NCBI GenBank assembly: GCA_032164245.1
Contig: JAVMKO010000006.1
Coordinates: forward strand, 38,156,319-38,220,318
Direction: 5' to 3'
DNA from: Sternotherus odoratus
Taxonomy: Eukaryota > Chordata > Testudines > Kinosternidae
Length of the DNA: 64,000 bases
This document shows positions 36,202 to 47,253 of this stretch, piece by piece (within the stretch, counting starts at the first letter, position 1; each line of letters begins with the position of its first letter). A program made the translations under genes and the position numbers. The notes beneath the pieces were generated by a model. It was not told where the DNA came from and made no database searches. It saw only the letters and a program-made list of their open reading frames with translations.

Positions 36202-37204
36202 CAGTGAAACCTCGATATAACGGACTAATTCGGGCGGGGGGGGGGGTGTCCGTTAAAACCGAAAGTCCGTTATTTAATAATTTTTTAAAATCATTAAATA
36301 ACGGACTTTCAGGTGACAACGGACACCCCCCCGCCCGAATTAGTCCGTTATTTAATTAGTCAGCCCACCCCACCCCCTCCCCCCGCCCGGCTCCCCGCTG
36401 CGGGGAGCCGGGCGGGGGGTTGACAGCTCCCGCCTGGCTTCCAGCTGGGGGGAGCCGAGCGGGATCTGTCAAACCCCCCGCCCGGCTTCCCGCTGCGGGG
36501 AGCCGAGCGGAGGCTCTCAACCCCCCCCCCCCCCGCCCGGCTCCCCGTTCCGGGGAGCCGGGCGGGGGGGTTGACAGCTCCCGCTCGGCTCCCCCCAGCA
36601 GGGAGCCGGGCGGGAGCTCTCAAACCCCCCCCCCCGCCCGGCTTCCCGCTGCGGGGAGCCGAGCGGGGGCTCTCAAACGCCCCCCCCCGCCCGGCTCCCC
36701 ATTCCGGGGAGCTGGGCGGGGGGGTTGACAGCTCCCGCCCGGCTTCCAGCTGGGAGGAGCCGAGCGGGAGCTGTCAAACCCCCCCGCCCGGCTTCCCGCT
36801 GCGGGGAGCCGAGCGGAGGCTCTCAACCCCCCCCCCCCCCGCCCGGCTCCCCGTTCCGGGGAGCCGGGCGGGGGGGTTGACAGCTCCCGCCCGGCTCCCC
36901 CCAGCGGGAAGCCCGGCGGGAGCTGTCAAACCCCCCGCCCGGCTTCCCGCTGCGGGGAGCCGAGCGGGGGCTCTCAAACGCCCCCCCCCCCGCCCAGCTC
37001 CCCGTTGCGGGGAGCCGGTGGGGGGGGGTTTGACAGCTCCCGCAGGGGTCCCCGCTGCGGGGAGCCGGGTGGGAGCTGTCAACCCAGCCGGCTCCCTGGG
37101 GCAGGAGCCGGCAGCCCCCAAAACGGATTTCGGATGCATCGGAAATTTTGTCCGTTGCATCCGAAGTCCGTTAAATCGGGGTCCGTAAAATCGAGGGTTT
37201 ACTG
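36202..37204. mobile_element. pogo/mariner-type MITE with 152-bp GC-rich minisatellite core
   Basis: Terminal inverted repeats CAGTGAAACCTCGAT and ATCGAGGGTTTACTG (approximately), flanked by TA at 36200-36201 and 37205-37206. Subterminal CGGACTAATTCGGGCGG is shared with the element at 46017-46446, as is the right-hand block GGATTTCGGATGCATC. The core is a tandem array: TTGACAGCTCCCGC (with minor variants) recurs at 36420, 36571, 36725, 36877 and 37030, a period close to 152 bp. Each period contains inverted CCCGCCCGGC/GCCGGGCGGG arms. No transposase. The Pro/Ala/Gly-rich frames of up to 205 codons are translation artefacts of the array. Confidence 0.9.
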
Positions 37205-37206
37205 TA

Positions 37207-39470
37207 CTACACTTTGGGAGCTTTCAAAAGAAATAATTGCTACCAGGAAATAGCGCTAACCATTTCTGCTTTGATCTGTAGACAAATCAACTCCACGCTC
37301 CTTCCCCAGCCCCAATATACATATCAAAGATAGCTGATAGATGTAACAGTAGCAGCATGAACAAAGATATATTTGGCCACTATTATTTGAAGATGCCTCT
37401 ATCCATTGCTCACTTTGCTATTCAGAAAAATGATGAGTCACTGAAATCAATAGAATGACTCTGACTTATACTTGCTGAGGATATGGCTCTAAATCTCCAC
37501 CAGAAAGAAAATTTTGATGACAAAAGCAGCCTCTTATACAAATCACAGATTTCAAAATAAAAATGGCAAAGATTGAAATTTTTTTACGATTCTAAGAATT
37601 CATTCTTAGAATAAACAGTGATAGCTTAGAACAAAGAGGAGAGAAGAGGGAAAAAGCCATTACAACAAAAGGAAATAAAAATTCTCCCACCTTCTCTTTC
37701 CTAATTTCATTTAGACAGGACTGACAGAACTTTAGATATAATGACCGGTAGTTATTTTCTATCTTCATAAACTAAATGGATTGAGTTTTCATTGCTATAA
37801 TAATAAATAATGAGGCTTTGCACTTCTAAAGTGTGCTCCTATGCAATACTAAATTGAGAAAAGTATAATCAATTACTATTTAAACAGACTCATCAGGATT
37901 TATGTAGGTTGAATATAAAGATGCAATTTTTTTTTTACATTCAGAAATCTTTTATGGGGTAACAAAAAGAGAGGGATACAATGTGAGTACCAAATTTTCC
38001 ATATAAATTCTTACACAGGATTCCACTTATGTCCTTGGGGCGGGAGCATATCATAAAAATAAAATAAAACCAATCTTTTTCATAATTTCTTTTTTTAACA
38101 AAGAGACAATTCAAATGTATGACAATGTATTTCTGTAGACAGATTTCATAAGCATGTTGCCTGTGTGTACTACAGTTTAATAGGAAAATCTCCCCAACAG
38201 ATTTTATGAAGTATATTTTTAAAGGTAATACCCACTGAGCCAAATCCAAAAGACCTCAGTCCTCACTCAAGGAAAAATGTCATTAAAGTCAATGTGATTT
38301 TTACCTTCTCAGTAAGCAAATCAGATTTTGGCCTAACACTTAGGAAGCGTACAGCACTTTGCATCTTCAAAGTACTGTAGAAATATTACTTAAAAAATAT
38401 CTAGGCATATAATTTCAGGCACCTATATGATTTATTTCAACCATAATGAGTACATTCCTGCTCTCGGACTAAGTACCTTATACACTCCACTACTTATAAC
38501 ACATTGGGAATTTCCTCTACAGGTTGTTAATGAAACAGGCCACCAATGATAAACCATTTTTTCCTGTTTCATCCTAAGGTTTTGACATTAAATATTTAAA
38601 TTAATTCTAGAAAGTGGTTTGGGAGTCTGAGCTGTGTGATCCTAGAGCTTAGCACTATGATAGATGAGTCAAACAGCAATTAATCAAACAAGCTTGAATG
38701 CAAATTTATGGGCACTACCTACCGTCATTTTCAAAAAGGGAAGGTGTTCTTATGTACCGAATAGAAGATGAATGTTCCAGTTGAAAATTTATTAAAGCTT
38801 ATAATTAAAGATACAAGGCTTAATCATGCCCTCAAATACTATGTAGATATGTATCTTGCAAATTCTATACAACACGTTGTTTGCGTTAGCACAACAGGTG
38901 ATTTAACAATACAAATACTGATGTGTCTCAGGGCAGAATTCAGCCAAAAGTTTGTGACATTAAATGGAGAAAATGCAATATTAATTAAAATTTTGCTTCA
39001 GGAGTTCAAAAGACAAATTTTAATCCCTCTTTTCAAGGAAGTTATGCATTCACATCTACATATTTACTCATATTTAGAATTCAGACTAGATACAGGCATC
39101 TATTATAAGAACATCTTGAAGGAAGATTAGAAAATCCTTTTGAATCCTCTATTTTCACTCCCTCCGTGTCCTACAGGCTGACCTGTTCTTTCAGCAGTTC
39201 CCAATGGCATCAGTCAATGCCATACCTGTAGTCAAACTGAGAGGATAGCTTCAGAGATAGTGTGACAGATTCACTCTCCTAGGGTGAAATCCTAGATCCC
39301 GTGAAGTCAATGGGAGTTTGGCTACTAAGTTCAACAGGGCCAGGTTTTCATGCAGAGCCACAAAAAAATCTGCCAGTACAGAAATCACAGCCTCTGCCAT
39401 GTCAAAGAGAGGAAACTAGTTGAGATTCCAAACATAGAGGTCTCAAAATCATCTCAAATGCCTAATTAGG
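37207..39470. other. Intronic sequence, no gene recognised
   Basis: AT-rich. The 120-codon frame at 38768-39130 has no family resemblance and no credible splice context. Old dispersed-repeat traces at 38240-38330 and 39290-39345. Confidence 0.5.
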
Positions 39471-39477
39471 GCATAAG

Positions 39478-40600
39478 ATCAGCCATACTTGGTCAGACCA
39501 AAGGTCCATCTAGCCCAGTATCCTGTCTTCTGACAGAGGCCAATGCCAGGTGCCCCAGAGGGAATGAACAGACAGGTTATCATCAAGTGATCCATCCCCT
39601 GTCGCCCATGCCCAGCTTCCGACAAAGAGAGGCTATGGACACCATCCCAGCCCAATAGCCATTGATGGACCTATCCTCCATGAACTTATCTAGTTCTTTT
39701 TTAAACCCTGTTATAGTCTTGGCCTTCACTACATTCTCTGGCAAAGAGTTCTACAGACTGGCTACGTGATGTGTGAAAAAAAAATTCCTTTTGGTAGTAT
39801 TAAGGATCTCTTATTCCCTCTGTATCAGAGGGGTAGCCGTGTTAGTCTGGATCTGCAAAAGCGACAAAAAGTCCAGTGGCACCTTATAGACTAACAGATG
39901 CATTAGAGCATAAGCTTTCATAGGTGAATACCCACTTCGTTAGAGTGGGTATTCATCCATGAAAGCTTATGCTCTAATACATCTGTTGTTTGTAAGGTGC
40001 CACAGGACTCTGTCACTTATTCCCTCTGGACAGACTCAGCTTTCCTCCTTTTATGCAATGACATATAAACAGACTATAGAACTATATTCAATGATTGAAT
40101 ACATTACTAACATGAAAAATGAAGTGAATATTATTTTCTCTGGGGATGGGTGTATTACAAGTGAACATAGCTAATCCACCATTTTGAATGTTAAATGTTA
40201 TAGTATTATGGTCACTATTTCCAAGTGGTCTTGTTATAAGTTATCTCTTGGACTAGATCCTACAATCCACTCAGGACTAAATTGAGAGTTGCCTCTCCCC
40301 TTGTGGATTTCTGTACCAGCTGCTCCAAGAAGCAGTCATTTAAAGTATCAAGAAATTTTGTCTCTGCATTTTGTCCTGAGTTGACCTGTACCCAGTCAAT
40401 ATGGGGATAATTGAAATCTCTCACTTTTATTAACTTTATTTTGATAGCCTCTCTTTCTCCCTCAGCATTTCATAGTCACTATCACTGTCCTGGTCAGGTG
40501 GTCGATAATAGATCCCTACTGTTATATTCTTGTTAGAGCATAGAACGACTGTCCATAGAGATTCTTTAGAACATGTAGATTCATTTAAGGGTGTCAAGAA
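39478..40600 (-). mobile_element. CR1-like LINE remnant with internal loss, minus strand
   Basis: 39478-39800 resembles the reverse complement of a turtle CR1-like 3' region (GGTCAGACCAAAGGTCCATC, AGCCATTGATGGACCTATCC). 40190-40600 matches, in reverse complement, a segment encoding an endonuclease-like motif (GIYYRPPDQ). Most of the reverse transcriptase that should lie between is missing. A SINE at 39823-40015 interrupts it. The same two blocks in the same order occur at 54458-55250. Confidence 0.65.
39823..40015 (+). mobile_element. Fold-back SINE insertion with 13-bp target duplication
   Basis: Starts TATCAGAGGGGTAGCCGTGT, a head I know from a common turtle short interspersed repeat. After about 120 bp it turns into an inverted partial copy of itself: CATAAGCTTTCATAGGTGAA faces TTCATCCATGAAAGCTTATG. 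Flanked by CTTATTCCCTCTG at 39810-39822 and 40016-40028. Confidence 0.8.
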
Positions 40601-40639
40601 TGGAGAAGGATAGAGGCTGCAAGAGGCAGCAGCAGACAC

Positions 40640-41620
40640 AGGAACCTGGGCAAAGAGCAGCTGCAGATAAGGAATGTGTTGAGCAGCCAGCCAATTCTGG
40701 CTGTTGCTGGGTTAACTAGTAGTTAGCTCCACCAGTCAGGAAGTACATTCAAGTAGGCAGCCCCCCATTAGAATCAGCTATGTCCAGTATGTCCCTACGA
40801 GACTGCCCCTGCTGCAGCTGGCTCCCGGACAATAAATCAGTTGATCTATTCAGCTTTCCCCAAAATGAAGGTTTTGATGAATCGTTGTAAGGAAACTCTT
40901 AAAAATAATTAAAACTGCAGTGTAATCAAAGTATCTACCCTCATTAACTCTGTGGAACAGAACCAAATGGAAAACTGAGCCCGACTTACAAATAAAAATC
41001 ATTGTTTGTGGGACTGGGCTTTGCTTTTTGATGAATTTCTTAACAGGGGGCCTGCTGCCCAGCTTCATTGGTTTGGACTTCAGAGTAAGCGGCAAGGATG
41101 TATCCCTACAGACACATGTGAGAAAGATGAATCCAGTCTTGTAGCCATTTCTCCTGTTCTACCCTCCCAGAGTACCTTTTGAGTTAAATCCCACCTTTTA
41201 AATTAGCACTTTCATTTTTTATTCTATCTTTCCCTAGCTCTTATCCTTCTCTCACTGAAAGCAGGGCTCACTAACATGAGCTGCGCAAGAGGGGCATCTT
41301 GCAGGCAGAGTCTTTGAGCCTATACTGACTTTCTTTTGCTTACTACATTAACTCCCTCTGTTCACCCTTCCTGGTGGTAGTTTCCTACTCCCATCCACTT
41401 GTCTGCTACCAGCTAGATAAAAAAAGTACAGGAAATGCATGGGTGTAGGGATCTTGCTGTTGATAGTGCAAGAGGGGAAATAAACCAAGCTAGTTCTAGG
41501 GCTAATCAAGTTACAATCTCACTCCACACAAGCCAGTGAGTGTGAAAATCACCCCCACTGCCACAGTTGTCTGCTTCACAGACAAGTGTGAATCATTTCT
41601 AAGAATCTGGTGCTCTCCTT
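40640..41620. other. Intronic sequence, no gene recognised
   Basis: No exon or clearly bounded repeat recognised. Confidence 0.5.
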
Positions 41621-41625
41621 CCACC

Positions 41626-41752
41626 CTAGGGAGACCAGACAGCAAATGTGAAAAATCAGAACAGGGGGTGGAGGGTAACAGGAGCCTATATAAGAAAAAG
41701 ACCCAAAAATCGAGACTGTCCCTATAAAATCAGGACATCTGGTCAACCTTAG
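41626..41752. mobile_element. Short MITE with GGGAGACCAGAC ends
   Basis: Left CTAGGGAGACCAGAC and right ATCTGGTCAACCTTA are imperfect inverted repeats around a 127-bp unit that includes CCTATATAAGAAAAAGACCC. The unit is familiar from turtle genomes. Superfamily not certain; the flanks (CTA/TTA-like) do not settle it. Confidence 0.6.
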
Positions 41753-44700
41753 TATTAGCGGCAGCAGAAGAGGGGGTAGAAGAAGCAGTGTCCTACCACA
41801 GAAGCTAGATCATTGTCAAATGTTCCTTCTGGTGTGCTAGCGCCAACACCAGCAGACTGAACTCAGCAAGTGTTGGCAATGGCTAGAATAAGCACCACAG
41901 TGGAAAACAGAGATGCTAATTTGAAAGGTTTAGTGTTAAAAAAAAAAGTAGTTTCATTGCAAGAGGAGTTTCCCGTGTTCTAACAGTGTGGTCATGCAAC
42001 ATTGCCCCCTCAACATGAGGATACAGATTCCCTAGTTTAGATTGCATCCCCAACCTATTTTTCAAATAACCACTTGTGTGTGTGTTTTTTAAAAACTTAG
42101 TGTAGCTCACAGTTGTATTTTTTAAATGAGAAATGTTCACTGATGTGTAGTGAGAAATCTTGAATGCTCTAGGAACCACAGAAAACACTGAGCTCTATGC
42201 CTTATTTGGTGTAAAACCAGAAGAACTATTTGAGAACAGCCTCAGAAAGGTTAATAAGTTGGCCCACTGAGACTATTGACATTTATTAGTTATTAGTCAT
42301 TAGCTGAAATGGATAATGGTGGGCAGTGAAGCATACTGCTTCTAATCTTTGTTCTCAATTGCCATGAGACGCTGATGCCAAACACTGCCTTGAAATGGAG
42401 AAAGGCACTTTAACTTGTTTCAGATGAGCAACTGGGAGTGTGCCAGTTTTGTACATGAACAATCATAAGCATGTTCCTGCACAGCAGGATGTGATCAAAC
42501 TATTCAAAACTGTAAAACCAGGGTTGCTTGCCAATTACGTTACTGCTCCAATCCAGGGTATTAAACAGACAATGCTACACTGGCCATGAAACTATTGCTT
42601 TTCTTCTACACCTTTAATATTAAACTTTGCATAGCAACAGGCTAGTGTACCTTGATTACAAAATATCTACTCAATGGAAGTTAGGGCTGAAAACACAATA
42701 AATACACGATCCTTCTGGAGTATGATCCACACTACTTCCTTTAAAAGCATCTTCAAGTTGTACTGATAAAATCTCTTTTCTTCCCTCAAAAGGGAAGAAA
42801 AAAAATACAATGCCTTACTCATTGCCCCAGTTTCAGCTGCCAAATCTTTAATCATATTAACATTCCTCTCCATAAGGTGTAAAATAGCTTATAGCTAGTT
42901 GCTACTTTGAGGCATTATTACACCATACTGCCTCCTGCTGGTAACTATTTCCATTAAAGTATTTAATGAAGATTACCAAATTGTGACTATAGGGTGTTGT
43001 ATTTATATTAAATGTTAATAACAAATATATTAGATTACTCAATAAACAAGCAAGACTTGCAAACAACAACAAGAACTACATTACAAACATTTGAATGGAC
43101 AGGATATTTCCACAAATGGGTTAAGGTTAAACTGAATATAAACCAAGAAACTGATTTCTTTATTCTCATGACAGTCAGAATCGCTCTGTTTTCTTTTCAA
43201 AGAGCAGCTATAAAACAGACACAAGGTCCACACCATAACACAGTATCTGTTCACTAACAAATATATCTTCGCAAATACAGTGGAATGGTTGTGTTTGTTT
43301 GGTTTTTTTAAAGGGGGTTGACATTGGTGTGTGGAGTGGGGTGGGAAGGGATGGATGTCAATGTTTAGCCATACTTTAGTTGTTTGTTTTTTATTCACTT
43401 GAAAATACATACTAAAAGTAGTATCAAATATTTGAGTTTATATCATTTTATTTGTTTTCGCACATACGAAATGTAGTTTGCGTATTTGCTCAGCAATCTA
43501 GTGAATGATCTAAGATTGTGTACACGTGTGCCAGTCAATATGGTGATAATAGTGTCCATCCTTCTGTGAAGACATGGTGATCACATTTAAAATCTCAAAA
43601 GAAACAGGAGGATCTAGAGATTTGTGGTTCACAAAGGGTGTGTGTGTGTTAAACCACATTTCCTAAAAATTAGTGAGCATTTCTAGTTTGTGAAGCAGTA
43701 AAAAATGCAACTAAATTTTAAGTTACAAAATATCACTAGTTAACTATTGTCAGGCATGTGTACACTAGCAGTCTAATTAAATAAATACAACAGAGCAACC
43801 ACAATGTACTGCAAAAAAAATCACACCTGAAGGACTACTTCAAGACAGCCTATATTTACATGCTCATAGACGGCACCCAATTTATTACAGTGCATCTATC
43901 ATTTAAGAATATTAAATATTGTCCAATTTAAACCAAACCGATATGCTAAAGTTGCATGGTCTTCTGTGTTAGAGTTTCTGAATCAGAAAATCTGAAAATC
44001 GATCAATAATACCAGAAGAGCTAGATGCTGTTCAGGTAAATTGTAGTTAACAGTCAAGTGTCAGGCTGTGAAGGGACTCATTCAGAAGGTTAATGGATTA
44101 GCTTAATTAAACATACCCCGTGTAAAAACCTGAAAGCAGGTAGGAAGTGAGATCAGTTATGCTACTAACTCAAGTGGCATGGTTGCTCGTTCACCAGATA
44201 TTAACAAGTTGTACAGGAGGATGTAGCTTTCACAGAGCCTCACAAATTCTGAGGTCTTAAATGCTGCGTTCCATGGGGCAACCACAGACTACAAATGTCT
44301 CCCTATGGGTGTGACTGATTGAGCCAAAGCAGGGGTTATAATTTTTATGATGTGCCTTTATGTGAATGTGATTTTATGTCCACTGAAAATTGACAGATCT
44401 CATCAGATGTTACCAACCGCTGTTGCAGGGCCAGATCTAAATAACAATAATTTGGGTTTATTATAGCATAACTTTAGATATCTCCTGAGTTACCTCCAGT
44501 CCTTTTATGGTCTAATGCAAGATTCCCTTTCCTATTCCTCTTGCCAATAAATTGTAACAACTGCTATTACAATCTTAACAAAAGAACAGTAATTTGTATA
44601 TTGCACAAGTGCCATTATCAATTCAGAAAAGTGATTTGAAATTGTGGCCACAATTCCAAGACTTATTTTACACATTCTAGAATATTAGTTTTAGTTAGAA

Positions 44701-46014
44701 GACTTCTTTCATGTACAAATATAAGTTAAGTTTTCCATCAGAAAATGTCATAGAGTTCTATTCATAATAATTATTTACAATTCATAGTAGAAGGGGTTTT
44801 TAAATTAACACAAGTGGAGCAGTACTACTTGGTATCAAATGTTGGTAGCACAATATAATTCACATTACAATGTTTTTTTTTTATGACTGGCATAATCTAC
44901 TTAAAACTACCTGTGTATTATGCTGACAGATGTGTAAATTGCCTTTGATGCTCTTGGCACCTAAGCCATTATTATGTGAAATAACTGACCTTTTATTAAT
45001 GTTTGGTTTAATTATTTGGGAAAGCACCATATCAAACATGATTCTGTGAGATTATTCAAACAAGCATTTTTTTTAAAAAAAGATTACATATGTGTGTGTG
45101 TGTGCGTGCATGTTCACACCATATTACTCAAATGGTGATATTCAAGAGTTTATAGGTATTACTGACAAAGGTTACAATTCCTGTTTGAAAGGACACTGAT
45201 AAAAAGAGCATAAAAGCAACAAACCAAAAATAAAAATAGCAAACACATTCTCCAACTTTGCCAAAATCTTTTTTCTTATTGGTTGCCCAACTTTCAATGT
45301 CCTGTGTAAGAAAAGACAAAAAAAAAACCCTACAAACATTTTCACAGGGTTGTTGGGTGTTTCAAATGCTAATAAGCTTTTTAAAAAACTGAAATATAAT
45401 CAAATACATTCTGGAATGGCAAATGAATGGAGGAGACATGACATAGCCAAAGATGGACTGAGGAAAAAGAAATAACTAAGATTTGCTCAGGTAAATTTGT
45501 ATAATTTAATCAACAACTTAAAAATAGTTGAAAAGTCAATAAAAGCACTAATATGTCCTGAAATACAGATGATTTGGTAAACTATTTATGCTTTTTTCAA
45601 ATAACATTTTATAATTCTACCTGAAACTCTTGTTACACTTGTTCCTTGGCTAGTCTATCAGTTGTACTTATCAATTATTATCCATTTACTGTAGAAAGCC
45701 CCAACCCAATTAGTCTGTGAAAGATGCCCATACCTATGCAGAGGGCCAACACAAGACCTTGTGTTTTAATAGTACATAGATTCTGGACATCTTTATGAGG
45801 GAACAGGCTCCTAACAAGGCTGACTGAAGTGTGGCTTCAATAGGCTCCCGCAATAGGAAGGAGGAGCAAAGACTCTGTTAGAAGTAGGTCCTCTGACTCC
45901 ACCCCTTTCCCTGATGCCTGAACCCTCTCTTTATAATGTGTATGTACCCCCTGCACAGAAACCTCTTGCACAGCGAGAGCAGAATTTGTCTCTAAATGGC
46001 AATCATTTATTCAA
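41753..46014. other. Intronic sequence, no gene recognised
   Basis: Long AT-rich repeat-poor stretch. It contains a homeodomain-type motif cluster near 44090-44112 and a (GT)n run at 45089-45107. Repeat-poor introns in this locus are where conserved regulatory DNA would be expected. Confidence 0.5.
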
Positions 46015-46016
46015 TA

Positions 46017-46446
46017 CAGTAAAACCTCGATTTAACGGACTAATTCGGGCGAGGGGGTGTCCGTTAAATCAGAAAGTCCGTTATTTAATAATAAAAAAAA
46101 ATGAGCTGTCGGAGCAGCAGCCTGCCCGCTACAGGGCCAGGGCGGCAGCTCTGCAGCCCGCCCGCTGCTCTGACCCGGGCGGCAGCCGGGAGCCAGCAGC
46201 CAGCCCGCCCACTGCCTGGACCCGGGCGGCAGCCGGGAGCCGGCAGCCAGCCCGCCCACTGCCTGGACCCGGGCGGCAGCCGGGAGCCGGCAGCCAGCCC
46301 GCCCGCTGTCTGGACCTGGGCGGCAGCCGGGAGCCGGCAGCCAGCCCTCAACAAATGGATTTCGGATGCATCAGACTTGCTTAGAAATTTTGTCCGTTGC
46401 ATCCGAAGTCCGTTAAATCGAGGTCCGTTAAATCGAGGGTTTACTG
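46017..46446. mobile_element. pogo/mariner-type MITE with 47-bp minisatellite core
   Basis: Ends CAGTAAAACCTCGATTTAAC and the inverted AAATCGAGGGTTTACTG, flanked by TA at 46015-46016 and 46447-46448. Same terminal and subterminal sequence as 36202-37204, but the core is a different tandem array: four units of about 47 bp starting at 46154, 46201, 46248 and 46295, each beginning CAGCCCGCCC and containing GACCCGGGCGGCAGCCGGG. ORFs of 105-156 codons here are artefacts of the repeat. Confidence 0.92.
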
Positions 46447-46448
46447 TA

Positions 46449-47250
46449 TGTACATTAAGACAGAGATCCTACTCCCCTGGAAACTAAAAAGAAAAATATT
46501 CACACCATCCGATGCTGCAAAGCAACTGCTCCAACACATATCCTCGGAAATTCTCTCTTTTTAATATATCTGTCCTGAGCAAAGAATGAACCAACACATG
46601 AGGAAAGCATAGAGAAAAATGTCTGAACTCTTTCTTAATCATCCAGCATGCATTTCATGCAATACAACTTTCCAGATTCCCAGAGATATTATTTCATCTT
46701 AAAGAAAAATTACTTATTTTGTAATTTTTGTCTTCTGTGTTTGGAATGCAAATCACCAAAGATAAATAAATAAAAATGCCTGTTGCAATTCCATAACTTC
46801 GCGAACATGGTTGCATGCCAAGTAGAGGTGGCTGGCCAGAGTAAAATAGGGTAGAACACAAGGACAGAAGTGACAGCAGAAGAAAAGGAAGTTTCAGGGT
46901 TTGGAGAGGACACTCTCCTACCTGGTAGCTTCTTGTTGAAAATATTAGTTGAATTTACATTGCACCAACAAAGACCATAAACCAACTTTAAAAGCTAGTT
47001 AATCCCCAGATGGCCACTCGGAGACTGGATAATTTAGATAATTAAGCTTCAGGGAGGATATTGAGTTTCTGGCCCTCTGAGAGGCAGGGCTAGATCACAG
47101 CTCTTGCATGAGGAGAGTGCTTAATGGCTGTATGTACTCCCTATCTAAAGTCCCCTTATTCTCCCCGAGCTGCCACACGATCAGACTATTACTATGACTT
47201 GATCTCAAAGGACAGAACCCAGGAATGTGGAAACAGGTTATATCAGGTGC
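46449..47250. other. Intronic sequence, no gene recognised
   Basis: Nothing recognisable apart from ordinary intron. Confidence 0.5.
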
Positions 47251-47253
47251 TAA

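Noticed and set aside
36360..37120. CpG-island promoter
   Set aside because: GC richness comes from a transposon minisatellite in the middle of an intron; no first exon or TATA/initiator context next to it.
36360..37188. Open frames of 87-205 codons on both strands
   Set aside because: They translate the 152-bp GC-rich tandem array of a MITE; Pro/Ala/Gly/Ser repeats open in several frames at once are a composition effect.
38768..39130. 120-codon plus frame
   Set aside because: AT-rich composition, no family resemblance, no splice or polyadenylation context.
45914..46487. Frames of 75-156 codons
   Set aside because: Same reason: 47-bp minisatellite inside a TA-flanked MITE.
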